Shown: positions 1-6,632, numbered from the stretch's first letter. The stretch is DNA of 7,416 nt from JAGLCW01 sp964422555 (GCA_964422555.1 CAYRBR010000068.1:1-7416), one strand, 5' to 3'. The notes: generated by a model not told the origin, from the letters alone. Translations and numbers: made by a program.

Positions 1-1003
1 TAATGGATACCATATTAATACCTACAGGGCAGGACTGCGTACATCTTCCGCATCCTGTACAGGAAAATGTATCGAGTTGAACTACCGAGTAATGATATTT
101 GTGCATAACTCTCTGGCGTAACCTTTCTTTTTTGGAACCTCGAGGGTTGTGCCCAGAAGCATGAAGAGTAAATGCATAATTCTGACATGTATCCCATGTT
201 CGATAGCGACATCCTTCGTCACAACTTGCCAACCGATCTGCAACATCAAAACAGGTACAGGTAGGACAATTAAAGGTGCATGCTCCACAGGAAATACATG
301 CATTGCTATATTTCTCCCATATGGGGGCATCATACGCTTGTCCTACATTGCCTTTTATGGAAGGTAGGTCTATTTTTTTCAGAAGCATCGCTTCAGTGGA
401 TTCTCGAATCATCTCCAATGCCTGGGAATCTTCATCTAAAGATTCCTCCAAGCAAGAATCAATAGTTTCAAGAAGTTTTTTCCCTTCGTTTGTAATCGCT
501 TCTACTACATACCAATCTTTCATTGTAGCCATCATAATGTCGGCTCCATCTGTATCGACAGGTGAATTTCCTAAACTAGTACAGAAACAGGTTCCTTTTG
601 GATCTGTGCAGGCCCATCCAATTACAACCGTGTTCCGTATTCTTTCAATTACATACGGATCTTCAAACGAAGTAGAATAGAATTTCTTCATATATACCAA
701 TGCATGAAGATCACATGGCCGAACACCAAGAATAATCTGAGGTTCAACTTCTAAAGAGGGTTGGATTTTGGTTTTTCCTTTATTGTTCTTAGCGTAGGTA
801 TACATTTCATCTGTTTGTGGAAACAGGAATTCGTTGGGAGATCGGATCGGATTTTCTCCCTCAATACGTACTAAAGATGTATCTTCTATTTTGCTAAATT
901 CTCGAATACCTGATTCAGCATTTACCGGAGCAATCAATTTGGATTGTTTTTTTAACTCTTCCAAAAAAGAAGGGAGTTTGTTTTTTTGTAATCTTTTTCT
1001 CAT
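1..1003 (-). CDS. AsrA/HydB/FlxB-like 4Fe-4S dicluster protein (3' end outside window)
   Basis: The frame opens with ATG at 1003 and stays open to the left edge, giving 334 residues. AGGAGG at 1008-1013 lies 4 nt upstream and overlaps the stop of the preceding gene, which fixes the start. Visible motifs are RPCD at residues 95-98, a CTDPKGTCFC segment at 132-141, a first ferredoxin-type cluster (C236, C239, C242, C246, followed by C249 and C251), and a second CxxCxxCxxxCP cluster (C315, C318, C321, C325). This layout is that of the Fer4_22-type subunit of anaerobic sulfite reductase (AsrA), sulfhydrogenase beta (HydB) and FlxB. These are soluble cytoplasmic proteins that pass electrons between an FAD/NAD(P)-binding partner and other Fe-S subunits. 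The last cluster is already present, so probably only a short C-terminal tail is missing. No sulfite reductase or NiFe hydrogenase catalytic subunit is in view, and the MvhD-like neighbour favours the FlxB reading. The family is clear; the partner is inferred. Confidence 0.9.
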   Translation of the reverse strand, partial: MRKRLQKNKLPSFLEELKKQSKLIAPVNAESGIREFSKIEDTSLVRIEGENPIRSPNEFLFPQTDEMYTYAKNNKGKTKIQPSLEVEPQIILGVRPCDLHALVYMKKFYSTSFEDPYVIERIRNTVVIGWACTDPKGTCFCTSLGNSPVDTDGADIMMATMKDWYVVEAITNEGKKLLETIDSCLEESLDEDSQALEMIRESTEAMLLKKIDLPSIKGNVGQAYDAPIWEKYSNACISCGACTFNCPTCTCFDVADRLASCDEGCRYRTWDTCQNYAFTLHASGHNPRGSKKERLRQRVMHKYHYSVVQLDTFSCTGCGRCTQSCPVGINMVSI

Positions 1004-1011
1004 GATTCCTC

Positions 1012-2004
1012 CTATACAAGATCTTCGCCAAGATTATATGAAAGAAGTTTTTGACGTTCCGTATTTGTTTTTCCAGGTTTAAACTCAAATTCTTTCCACA
1101 TCAAGCGATTAAAATATTCAAAGAAAACGTGTAACGGTATATTCATTGGGCATGCTCTTTCACATTCTCCACAACCAGTACAATTAGGAGCTACATGGTG
1201 AAATCGAATCATGTGGTATAGAACATTATTCTCGGTAGATACTTCTGGGTCTAGCATTTTTACGTTCATTTTTGGCTTTTCAAATATGCATCGATCTGAA
1301 CAGAAGCATGCAGGACATACGTTTCGACAAGCATTGCATCGAATACAACGAGAAAGTTCGGTTCGAATCATTGCACTGAATTCATCCGGAGTCATTTTAT
1401 CTTGAGGAAGCACTTCTTCTGAATGAAGCATCCGTTCTATTCTTTGGCGATATGCTTTTTCTTCTCCCACAAAATAGTATCCGTAGTAGTAAGGAAGATC
1501 GCAATTCTTTGTATCGCTACACTTTTTCATCCAATACTCTCTGTTTTCAAGAGTTTTTTCTTCGTTGTTCTTTGTTACACATCGCAATGTGTTGTTCTCT
1601 TCCGTGATTTCTTTAATGTAGCCACCTAAGTTTTGTTCGACTTTGTGAATATCAACTATTCCATCACAAGCTAGAACAATTAGGTTAATATCTTCTTCTT
1701 TAACTTGCTCATCAGCAATTAACTGCATAACAGAACGGGCATCACATGCTTTACAAGTGATGTGAATTTTTCCGTTGAAATTTGCGGGAAGAATTTCACG
1801 TCTGTTAAATTCATTTAAATACCCAGCCAATGAAGCTGCACAAAAAGAATCAAAAACGATTTCATCAATCTCATCTGCATTCCATATAAAAGCCGGTATT
1901 CTTTGTCCTGGCAAGTAAGTTTTCTTCCAGCTTATAATTAAATCACCCGGTTTAAAAACTTCGTGTAATAATTGTTTTAGGTTTTTTTCAATTGGTCTTT
2001 TCAC
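1012..2004 (-). CDS. FrhB/HdrC-like double 4Fe-4S electron-transfer protein (FlxC-like)
   Basis: 330 residues, starting with GTG at 2004. The start overlaps the TGA of the upstream mvhD-like gene (GTGA), and AAGGAG at 2012-2017 sits 7 nt upstream. The N-terminal part (about 50-130) has the CKACDAR motif (C84, C87) and ACDGIVD (C113), resembling coenzyme F420 hydrogenase/dehydrogenase beta (FrhB/FdhB) proteins. The C-terminal part carries two ferredoxin-type motifs: C220, C223, C226, C230, with extra C233, C235 and C239, then C275, C278, C281, C285-Pro. This resembles HdrC-like modules and the FlxC subunit of Flx/Hdr systems. No membrane segments are apparent, so it is likely cytoplasmic. It lies between the MvhD-like and FlxB-like genes with overlapping or nearly touching ends, so the three products probably form one complex. 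F420 itself need not be involved; whether the FrhB-like part binds a flavin cannot be told from sequence. Fe-S family assignment is firm; the FlxC name is inference. Confidence 0.88.
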   Translation of the reverse strand: MKRPIEKNLKQLLHEVFKPGDLIISWKKTYLPGQRIPAFIWNADEIDEIVFDSFCAASLAGYLNEFNRREILPANFNGKIHITCKACDARSVMQLIADEQVKEEDINLIVLACDGIVDIHKVEQNLGGYIKEITEENNTLRCVTKNNEEKTLENREYWMKKCSDTKNCDLPYYYGYYFVGEEKAYRQRIERMLHSEEVLPQDKMTPDEFSAMIRTELSRCIRCNACRNVCPACFCSDRCIFEKPKMNVKMLDPEVSTENNVLYHMIRFHHVAPNCTGCGECERACPMNIPLHVFFEYFNRLMWKEFEFKPGKTNTERQKLLSYNLGEDLV

Positions 2005-2399
2005 TTTTCATCTCCTTTTTTTTCAAGCAGAGAAAGTTGACTCATAAACAAATCCAATTCTTTTATTACATTTTTCACATCGGACGGTTTATGCCATATT
2101 GCTTGAAATCGTTCTGAAGGAATTCCAAATGCTTTCAATGTGTGTTTTGTTAAATAAAACCGTCTTTCTGAGAAAACAGAACCTTCCCGGTAATGACAAT
2201 CACCAGGAGAACAACCTAAAACAACAACACCCAACGCTCCTTCGTGAATTAACTTCAATGCAATACTTGTGTTAAAGCGACCAGCACAGGTTATGGGTAC
2301 AATTTTTATGGAAGGATATTTTTCTTCAACTGCTTTTATCAATGTTTTTCTTTTATCTGCTAAACAAGGAAAAAGGTAAACTATTTTTCGGTTAGCCAT
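2001..2399 (-). CDS. MvhD/FlxD-like [2Fe-2S] subunit
   Basis: 132 residues, ATG at 2399, with AGGAGG at 2410-2415, 10 nt upstream. The first 19 nt lie inside the end of the cytochrome b gene. The core LGCSPGDCHYREG (residues 61-73), followed by RR and a GIPSERF stretch, is the signature of MvhD, the delta subunit of methyl-viologen-reducing hydrogenase. In methanogens and Hdr/Flx systems MvhD carries one [2Fe-2S] cluster and hands electrons to the HdrA flavin. Four cysteines are present: C12, C38, C63 and C68. The usual N-terminal CxxC-like motif of MvhD is reduced to a single Cys here (FPCLADKR), so cluster ligation may differ. There is no hydrogenase large subunit and no HdrA gene in the window, so its partner is probably the ferredoxin domain of the overlapping cytochrome b gene or the next two Fe-S proteins. 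Soluble, cytoplasmic. Confidence 0.88.
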   Translation of the reverse strand: MANRKIVYLFPCLADKRKTLIKAVEEKYPSIKIVPITCAGRFNTSIALKLIHEGALGVVVLGCSPGDCHYREGSVFSERRFYLTKHTLKAFGIPSERFQAIWHKPSDVKNVIKELDLFMSQLSLLEKKGDEK

Positions 2400-3364
2400 A
2401 TATATTGTACCTCCTCTAATACCGATTTTGTTTCAGGATCTTGTAGTTGGATAGCTTGTGATCGACATGCTCCTTCGCATATACCACAGCCCTGGCACTT
2501 TGCTTCATCCACAAATGCCACTATTTGCTGATTCTTTATAACTGGGGTAATTGCTTTTTTAGGGCAGACATCAACACAATATTGGCAGCCTGTACATCTA
2601 TTCTTGTCTACTTTTGCGACAATCCGTTTTCGTCGGAATAATAAAGGAACAAAAGCAAGAACAATACACACTAACAGAATGATTCCCAGTAGCATCATTT
2701 GTTGTTCAAATGACAAAACAGTTCCTTCAAATGGAATTGGTTTCTCGGGTAACTTGGCAACAGGGAACAGTGCAGTTAGTAATGAAATAAATCCAAGGAT
2801 AAAAAATATCAAGGAAATAGGTGGAGTAATTTTTGGACGGGCAATTCGTTTGAAGTGCCAAATAAGTACAACAAATATCAAAATAGGGAACAACAGATGA
2901 AATCCCATGTTAACAGACAATAGATTCTGATACTGTCTTCGTCCATATTCAAAATAATCAGCCCATTTCATTAGCATTGCTTCAAATTGTGGGGCATACG
3001 AAGCCAAAAAACCACTATAAATAATTACTATAACAAAGAAAACAAGCACTAACCCGGTAATCCAACCAAGATTACGAGGTTTTGCTACTTTATCCGTTGC
3101 CCACATTCTGATTAAATGAAGAATTGCAAACAACAACATTCCAATTGCAGCAAACCGATGAAATGTTCTTAGATAAACTCCGAATGGCAATTCATTAGTA
3201 ATGTACACTAGTGAATTATAGGCTTGTCCGGTTGAAGAGATGAAATTCATAAAAAGGAAAGTTCCAGAAAGAATCTGAAGAACTAGAAATACAAAGGTTA
3301 TCCCACCCAGATAATAAAAGGGGTTGTTTAAATATCCAACTTTCTTTTCTTGAATATCCATCAT
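2381..3364 (-). CDS. cytochrome b fused to C-terminal 2[4Fe-4S] ferredoxin domain
   Basis: 327 residues. The N-terminal part (about 20-172) is a four-helix cytochrome b/b6 domain with paired haem ligands H69/H83 and H156/H170, each 14 residues apart as in bc1-type cytochrome b. There is no Cys before residue 233, so the b6-type covalent haem attachment is not expected. Two more helices (about 183-203 and 222-243) resemble a shortened PetD/subunit IV, but the PEWY quinol-oxidation motif is absent; the equivalent loop reads LPEKPIP. A basic RRKR (244-247) places the C-terminus in the cytoplasm. There a ferredoxin domain follows with C257/C260/C263/C267 and C290/C293/C296/C300. The predicted role is transmembrane electron transfer between a quinone site and cytoplasmic Fe-S partners, with the Rieske protein encoded just upstream. 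ATG at 3364 and ATG at 3361 are both possible starts; spacing to the SD favours 3361. The fusion to ferredoxin is unusual for this family. Confidence 0.92.
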   Translation of the reverse strand: MMDIQEKKVGYLNNPFYYLGGITFVFLVLQILSGTFLFMNFISSTGQAYNSLVYITNELPFGVYLRTFHRFAAIGMLLFAILHLIRMWATDKVAKPRNLGWITGLVLVFFVIVIIYSGFLASYAPQFEAMLMKWADYFEYGRRQYQNLLSVNMGFHLLFPILIFVVLIWHFKRIARPKITPPISLIFFILGFISLLTALFPVAKLPEKPIPFEGTVLSFEQQMMLLGIILLVCIVLAFVPLLFRRKRIVAKVDKNRCTGCQYCVDVCPKKAITPVIKNQQIVAFVDEAKCQGCGICEGACRSQAIQLQDPETKSVLEEVQYIWLTEK

Positions 3365-3867
3365 TCTCCTCCTTCTAAGGAATCTAGATAGATATCCTCG
3401 CCATCAACCGTAATTTCGTAAATATCTAACGCTCTTGGAGGAGGTCCTGCGGTAACTTCACCTGTTGTGGGGCTGAATGCACCATTATGACAGTTACAGA
3501 AAATCCTTTCTTCTGGTGGTTGCTCTTCGTTCCAACGGACAATACAACCAAGGTGAGGACAAACTGCACTATATGCATGATATTCACCATTGATGTTTGT
3601 AAGGATCCCAAAAATATCCTGTCTGACCTTTTCTGTTCCAGCATAAGGTAAATCAAGCTTAACACTGAACGAGTAACCGGTATTCTCGGGAACATCGCTT
3701 ACAGTAGCAATTTTGATTGGATCAAATGCAGCAGTAAATTTATACCCAGAAAATTTATAGGGTTGTGCATCTTGATAAAATAGTTGCAATGCAGGTGAAG
3801 CAATAATAAAACCTGCGATAAGAAAGCATACAAAAAATGCAATAAGTACTTTACCACTTTTTGACAT
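3361..3867 (-). CDS. membrane-anchored Rieske [2Fe-2S] protein
   Basis: 168 residues from ATG at 3867, chosen because GGAGGT (3872-3877) lies 4 nt upstream; an upstream ATG at 3900 has no such support. One N-terminal membrane helix (about residues 6-24) follows a short basic start, so the globular domain should face outward. Box I is CPHLGC (C103, H105, C108) and box II is CNCHNGAF (C124, C126, H127). C103, H105, C124 and H127 should bind the cluster, and C108-C126 should form the disulfide. A GPPPRAL segment after box II is also typical. The protein would oxidise quinol together with the cytochrome b encoded next; the two genes overlap at TGATG. There is no twin-arginine motif before the helix, although many Rieske proteins are Tat-exported. 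No cytochrome c or f gene is in view, so its redox partner outside the membrane is unknown. Confidence 0.94.
   Translation of the reverse strand: MSKSGKVLIAFFVCFLIAGFIIASPALQLFYQDAQPYKFSGYKFTAAFDPIKIATVSDVPENTGYSFSVKLDLPYAGTEKVRQDIFGILTNINGEYHAYSAVCPHLGCIVRWNEEQPPEERIFCNCHNGAFSPTTGEVTAGPPPRALDIYEITVDGEDIYLDSLEGGE
3368..3374 (-). promoter_or_regulatory. ribosome binding site of the cytochrome b gene
   Basis: AAGGAGG within the last codons of the Rieske gene. It lies 3 nt before the ATG at 3364 and 6 nt before the adjacent in-frame ATG at 3361, so the second ATG is the better spaced start. Confidence 0.75.
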
Positions 3868-3871
3868 AAGT

Positions 3872-3877
3872 ACCTCC
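3872..3877 (-). promoter_or_regulatory. ribosome binding site of the Rieske gene
   Basis: GGAGGT lies 4 nt before the ATG at 3867. It decides the start in favour of the 168-residue product with an N-terminal membrane anchor over a form 11 residues longer. Confidence 0.8.
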
Positions 3878-3926
3878 ACACAAGTAACATATAAAAACAA
3901 AGTGTTATTGAATACGATCTGATTTA

Positions 3927-3932
3927 ATTATA
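3927..3932 (-). promoter_or_regulatory. possible -10 element for the redox operon
   Basis: A perfect TATAAT on the minus strand sits in the 125-nt gap between the last pseudopilin gene and the Rieske gene, about 60 nt before the Rieske start. No good -35 hexamer is seen 16-18 nt upstream, and the region is very AT-rich, so a chance match is quite possible. The gap itself, the largest between genes in the window after the 5S spacer, supports a separate transcription unit here. Confidence 0.3.
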
Positions 3933-3935
3933 TAA

Positions 3936-3986
3936 AAAAATTTCAGTAAAATATGAATAATTAATGACGATTGAACAAATTACTGA
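3936..3986 (-). terminator. weak candidate terminator after the pseudopilin block
   Basis: On the minus strand TCAGTAA (3980-3986) and TTACTGA (3943-3949) form a 7-bp inverted repeat with a 30-nt loop, followed at once by a short T tract ending near 3934. The stem is weak and the loop long, so this is only a candidate, but it is placed correctly just after the stop at 3993. Confidence 0.25.
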
Positions 3987-3992
3987 CATTTC

Positions 3993-4556
3993 TCAATCGG
4001 AACTCATTGACGTAAAAGTGACTCTACCAATTCTTATTCTTCCCGTAACGGGTTTCACTATTACAACACTGCTTCTCCAATCGGGACAAGAAGTGATAAT
4101 AACGTGTCCTCCTGCCGAAGGAGTTCCTTCATGTTTAAACCAAAGGGTTCTAGGCAAAACAGGTGATCCTGAATACCCAAACTCAACTGATCCGGTACAT
4201 ATCGAACCGTATTCATCTTCATAAATAGGAGTCTCAATTCCGAAATAATAGGGGTACCCAATGTTAGATGGAAAATCTCTACGAACATATTTCCCCTCCA
4301 CATTAAAGCTATCTTGTTCCAATTCATATTGATAGTAATTCTCTGTTGGATAAAAAACGATTTTTAAGTCTTGATTTGTTGCGATAGCAGTTGAACGAAG
4401 GAGTTGTAAATCCTGGCAAAGCGTATGCGTATATACATCAAGTTGACGTTGCTTTACAATCTGGAAAGAGACTGTTACAAAAACGCTAGACACAATAACT
4501 AATACAGCAACCCAGGTCATCAATTCTGGAAGAAGAAATCCTTTTTTCCGATTCAT
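3993..4556 (-). CDS. GspH/FimT-like pseudopilin
   Basis: 187 residues from ATG at 4556, whose ATGA overlaps the stop of the prepilin peptidase gene. This start gives a short basic leader, MNRKKG, ending in Gly. An 18-residue N-terminal extension is possible but would bury the leader. Cleavage is predicted between G6 and F7, giving FLLPE with Glu at +5, then a hydrophobic helix to about residue 30. The C-terminal part, with GTPSAGGHVIITS (144-156) and VKPVTGRIRI (167-176), is the beta-rich ending typical of GspH/FimT pseudopilins and of ComGD. Such proteins form the tip or minor component of a pseudopilus that spans the cell envelope. No good SD is seen, so translation is probably coupled to the upstream gene. 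The class is clear; the exact GspH or ComGD label is less sure. Confidence 0.85.
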   Translation of the reverse strand: MNRKKGFLLPELMTWVAVLVIVSSVFVTVSFQIVKQRQLDVYTHTLCQDLQLLRSTAIATNQDLKIVFYPTENYYQYELEQDSFNVEGKYVRRDFPSNIGYPYYFGIETPIYEDEYGSICTGSVEFGYSGSPVLPRTLWFKHEGTPSAGGHVIITSCPDWRSSVVIVKPVTGRIRIGRVTFTSMSSD

Positions 4557-5137
4557 TTTATGATCATTGAAAAAAGAAATCCAAAGGAAATGAATGGAAT
4601 AAATGGACATCTCTTGGGAGGTTTCTTATTTTTGCATACATACCATGCAGCACACCACAAAGATCCCGAAACAAATGCCACGCAATAAGACATCCAAATT
4701 TGTTCAAAAGAAAACAAGATTGAGAGTATCACAAAGAATAGAACATCTCCTTCTCCAACCCCCTTCTTCTTAGTGACCAGCATAGGAGTACCCATTAGAA
4801 TAAAGCCAAATAAACTTCTTATAGCGATACTGAAGACAAAAGAAGCAACAGAAATGAAACATGAAAAATCTAAAGAAACAGAAGTAGCCATATTGGTAAA
4901 ACCCATTAAAAGACATCGCTCTAAAATCCCAAACACTACTGGCTTTAACTCGATGCAAAGGGGGATATTCAATGATAAAAGAGAATGTAGGGTAGGGAAA
5001 AAAAATGCATCGACGGTTTGAAGAGCCAATACAATCACTAGTAGTACCCAAAACCAAAAAGATGGAATACTCATATTGCGGATATCTTCGATAGAAAAAA
5101 CAATCATTATTGGTAACAGTAATAAATTACTCCACAT
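4553..5137 (-). CDS. short A24-type prepilin peptidase
   Basis: 194 residues, polytopic membrane protein. The two catalytic aspartates of the A24 family are visible: D18 in FSIEDIRNMSIP and D131 in the GEGD motif (128-131, GVGEGDVLFF). A closing PFIPFISFG segment (178-186) is also typical of the family. It cleaves the basic leader of prepilins at the cytoplasmic face of the membrane and should serve the five prepilin-like genes around it. Bifunctional PilD/GspO/ComC enzymes have about 230-290 residues, with an N-terminal methyltransferase domain that usually carries CxxC pairs. That domain is missing, so N-methylation of the processed pilins is not expected from this protein, as in the short TadV/CpaA class. 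The ATG at 5137 lies 11 nt inside the end of the upstream gene and has only a weak purine-rich SD. Confidence 0.88.
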   Translation of the reverse strand: MWSNLLLLPIMIVFSIEDIRNMSIPSFWFWVLLVIVLALQTVDAFFFPTLHSLLSLNIPLCIELKPVVFGILERCLLMGFTNMATSVSLDFSCFISVASFVFSIAIRSLFGFILMGTPMLVTKKKGVGEGDVLFFVILSILFSFEQIWMSYCVAFVSGSLWCAAWYVCKNKKPPKRCPFIPFISFGFLFSMIIK

Positions 5138-5675
5138 AGTTAATTCTCTTTAACTCGGTGTGAACAATTTCACCGAGTGATTCTGGTTCATAAGAAATGA
5201 TATATTCTATGGTCATATGTGCTGATTGAATATACTTGTTAGGAATCACATTACATCTTCGATATGCGTTCAGATAAATTGGAACTCGAACCACGGGTAC
5301 TGTTGTGTCTCCTATATACTCGGGTTTAAGCAGAAACGCTGATACATAATACACTTCACCAGCAAGCTTACGTGTAATCCACGAATAGGTTAAAACGATG
5401 TTATAATCCCCTGTTGATTCTGACTTCAAGAATACTACTGGGGAGGCAACAATACTATCCTTAGCTGCTTCATAACCCTGTATTTTTATTGTGTTAACAA
5501 GAGTTTTTTCCCCCATCTTGAGTGCCATTTCCATTTTATTCTGCATTGAAAACACATTCGCGTGTATCTTCTCTCGATACAATTGTTGATAAGAGAAAAT
5601 ACAAAGCACAACACACAGACTAATCACAAACATCACAATTGGTAGCGTAAAAGTGTGTTTACGTTTTAAGTTCAT
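5127..5675 (-). CDS. minor pseudopilin without Glu+5 (GspK/ComGG position)
   Basis: 182 residues, ATG at 5675 overlapping the previous stop as ATGA. The N-terminus has a basic leader (MNLKRKHT) followed by FTLPIVMFVISL, a type III prepilin signal. If cleavage precedes F9, position -1 is Thr and position +5 is Ile, not Glu. Loss of Glu at +5 is the known mark of GspK, the tip pseudopilin, and the gene is fourth in order after G-, I- and J-like genes, as expected for K. However, it is much shorter than typical GspK (about 300 residues) and I see no clear GspK domain, so the assignment rests on position and the missing Glu. The rest looks like a beta-rich extracytoplasmic domain without recognised motifs. 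Confidence 0.7.
   Translation of the reverse strand: MNLKRKHTFTLPIVMFVISLCVVLCIFSYQQLYREKIHANVFSMQNKMEMALKMGEKTLVNTIKIQGYEAAKDSIVASPVVFLKSESTGDYNIVLTYSWITRKLAGEVYYVSAFLLKPEYIGDTTVPVVRVPIYLNAYRRCNVIPNKYIQSAHMTIEYIISYEPESLGEIVHTELKRINYVE
5153..5178 (-). promoter_or_regulatory. 8-bp hairpin just before the prepilin peptidase start
   Basis: ACTCGGTG and CACCGAGT form a perfect inverted repeat with a 10-nt loop, inside the coding end of the preceding gene. The stem base is 15 nt upstream of the peptidase ATG, so in mRNA it would sit beside the ribosome binding region. It is one of the few GC-containing stems in an AT-rich area. Function is inferred only from position. Confidence 0.35.
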
Positions 5676-6151
5676 TTATTTTTCTCATAAGTTAGCATTT
5701 TTGTATAGTTTTTTCCATTCAGATCACGCACTAGAATACTAAATCTTAGCAGATCCTCTGTCTCTATTCTTGTTACTTGAAAAGAACTAATAATTCGTTG
5801 TGTTATATTTTCAAACTTCCCATAGTTTGTATCTTTGCCAACTTGATCACCTTTCCGATAGAAACGAATGAAATCACCATTATTTTTTTTAAAAGATATA
5901 ATACTTTCGGTAACGTCACCTGTGGGACGGACATAACTTGGTTCATAGGAAAACATCATCCATGAATGGTGGATGTCGGTTAAAAGATATCTAATATCCT
6001 GCTCCATCGAATCATCTTTAGTAATCCGATAAAATGTAGAAGTATAATGTTGCATCCACATTCCCAATGGAATAACCACAAGTAAACTAATTAGAATAAC
6101 GGTCATGGCTTCAATCGAAAAAAAACATCTGAGTTTTCTTATTTCTCGCAT
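5672..6151 (-). CDS. minor pseudopilin, GspJ/ComGF-like
   Basis: 159 residues from ATG at 6151, 7 nt after the previous stop. A basic leader (MREIRKLRC) precedes FFSIEAMTVILISLL. With F10 as +1, Glu14 falls at +5, the residue needed for assembly, but position -1 is Cys9 in place of the usual Gly. The globular part has an ISFKKNNGDFIRFYRKGDQV stretch (85-104), resembling the strand pattern of the GspJ/ComGF group, in which a hydrophobic helix is followed by a compact beta domain. Third in the block after G- and I-like genes, which is the J position. No clear SD precedes it. Prepilin class is well supported; the J label is by order and shape. Confidence 0.75.
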   Translation of the reverse strand: MREIRKLRCFFSIEAMTVILISLLVVIPLGMWMQHYTSTFYRITKDDSMEQDIRYLLTDIHHSWMMFSYEPSYVRPTGDVTESIISFKKNNGDFIRFYRKGDQVGKDTNYGKFENITQRIISSFQVTRIETEDLLRFSILVRDLNGKNYTKMLTYEKNK

Positions 6152-6158
6152 GATAGAT

Positions 6159-6632
6159 TTAACATTCTATACAGTACATACTGCATTTTTTGATCGTATC
6201 ATAAAATTCATCCAGATATACTATGCAGTGATAAGCCCAATACTCGCTTCCATGTACAACGATTTTTTCTCTGGACAAGATAACATTGATTCCTCTATCA
6301 AGATAGAAATCAGGTATTTGCACACCATATACTGTTTCAGCATCTAGTACAGAAACAGGAGGAATCATATAAGCATCCGAAGTAAAATTCTGGTACTGAT
6401 TAGGAGTGTTAATGAATCGATCATTTAGACTTGTGTAATCAATCCCTTCACGTAGTTGTTCTGATAAATACAGAGCAAGCTGATTCAGTTCATTGTGGAT
6501 ATCGATTGTTTTCTTGTGTAAAACATAAAAATGAGCATATTGCTGTATCCCTATGATAAACACAATAATGCAAGTGATAGAAGCCAGGGTTTCTATATAA
6601 GTAAACCCTGGCAGCCGTATGATTTTGTTCAC
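6159..6632 (-). CDS. minor pseudopilin, GspI-like
   Basis: 157 residues, apparently starting with GTG at 6632. The leader MNKIIRLPG ends in Gly9 and is followed by FTYIETLASI, giving Glu14 at +5, and a hydrophobic helix to about residue 33. This is a canonical type III prepilin signal with Phe at +1. Short length and place directly after the major pseudopilin fit GspI or ComGE. The C-terminal end is Cys-rich (KKCSMYCIEC), with three Cys in the last nine residues. No convincing SD precedes the GTG, and no better ATG lies nearby. The frame is also open backwards to the TAA of the major pseudopilin gene, 13 codons upstream, so the exact start is a little uncertain. Confidence 0.75.
   Translation of the reverse strand: MNKIIRLPGFTYIETLASITCIIVFIIGIQQYAHFYVLHKKTIDIHNELNQLALYLSEQLREGIDYTSLNDRFINTPNQYQNFTSDAYMIPPVSVLDAETVYGVQIPDFYLDRGINVILSREKIVVHGSEYWAYHCIVYLDEFYDTIKKCSMYCIEC

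Noticed and set aside
82..333. Minus-strand open frame of 83 codons
   Set aside because: It is an alternative frame inside the AsrA/FlxB-like gene, whose true frame holds both [4Fe-4S] motifs and continues past the left edge.
276..680. Plus-strand open frame of 134 codons
   Set aside because: It lies antisense to the clear Fe-S protein on the minus strand, has no domain signature or SD, and its reverse frame carries all the Cys motifs.
1..2004. Reading of the two Fe-S genes as an anaerobic sulfite reductase or a NiFe sulfhydrogenase
   Set aside because: No sirohaem sulfite reductase subunit or NiFe hydrogenase subunit is present, and the adjacent MvhD-like gene fits the Flx-type arrangement better; the gene past the left edge could still change this.
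3964..4224. Plus-strand open frame over the GspH-like gene
   Set aside because: Shadow of the pseudopilin gene; no SD and no recognisable protein features.
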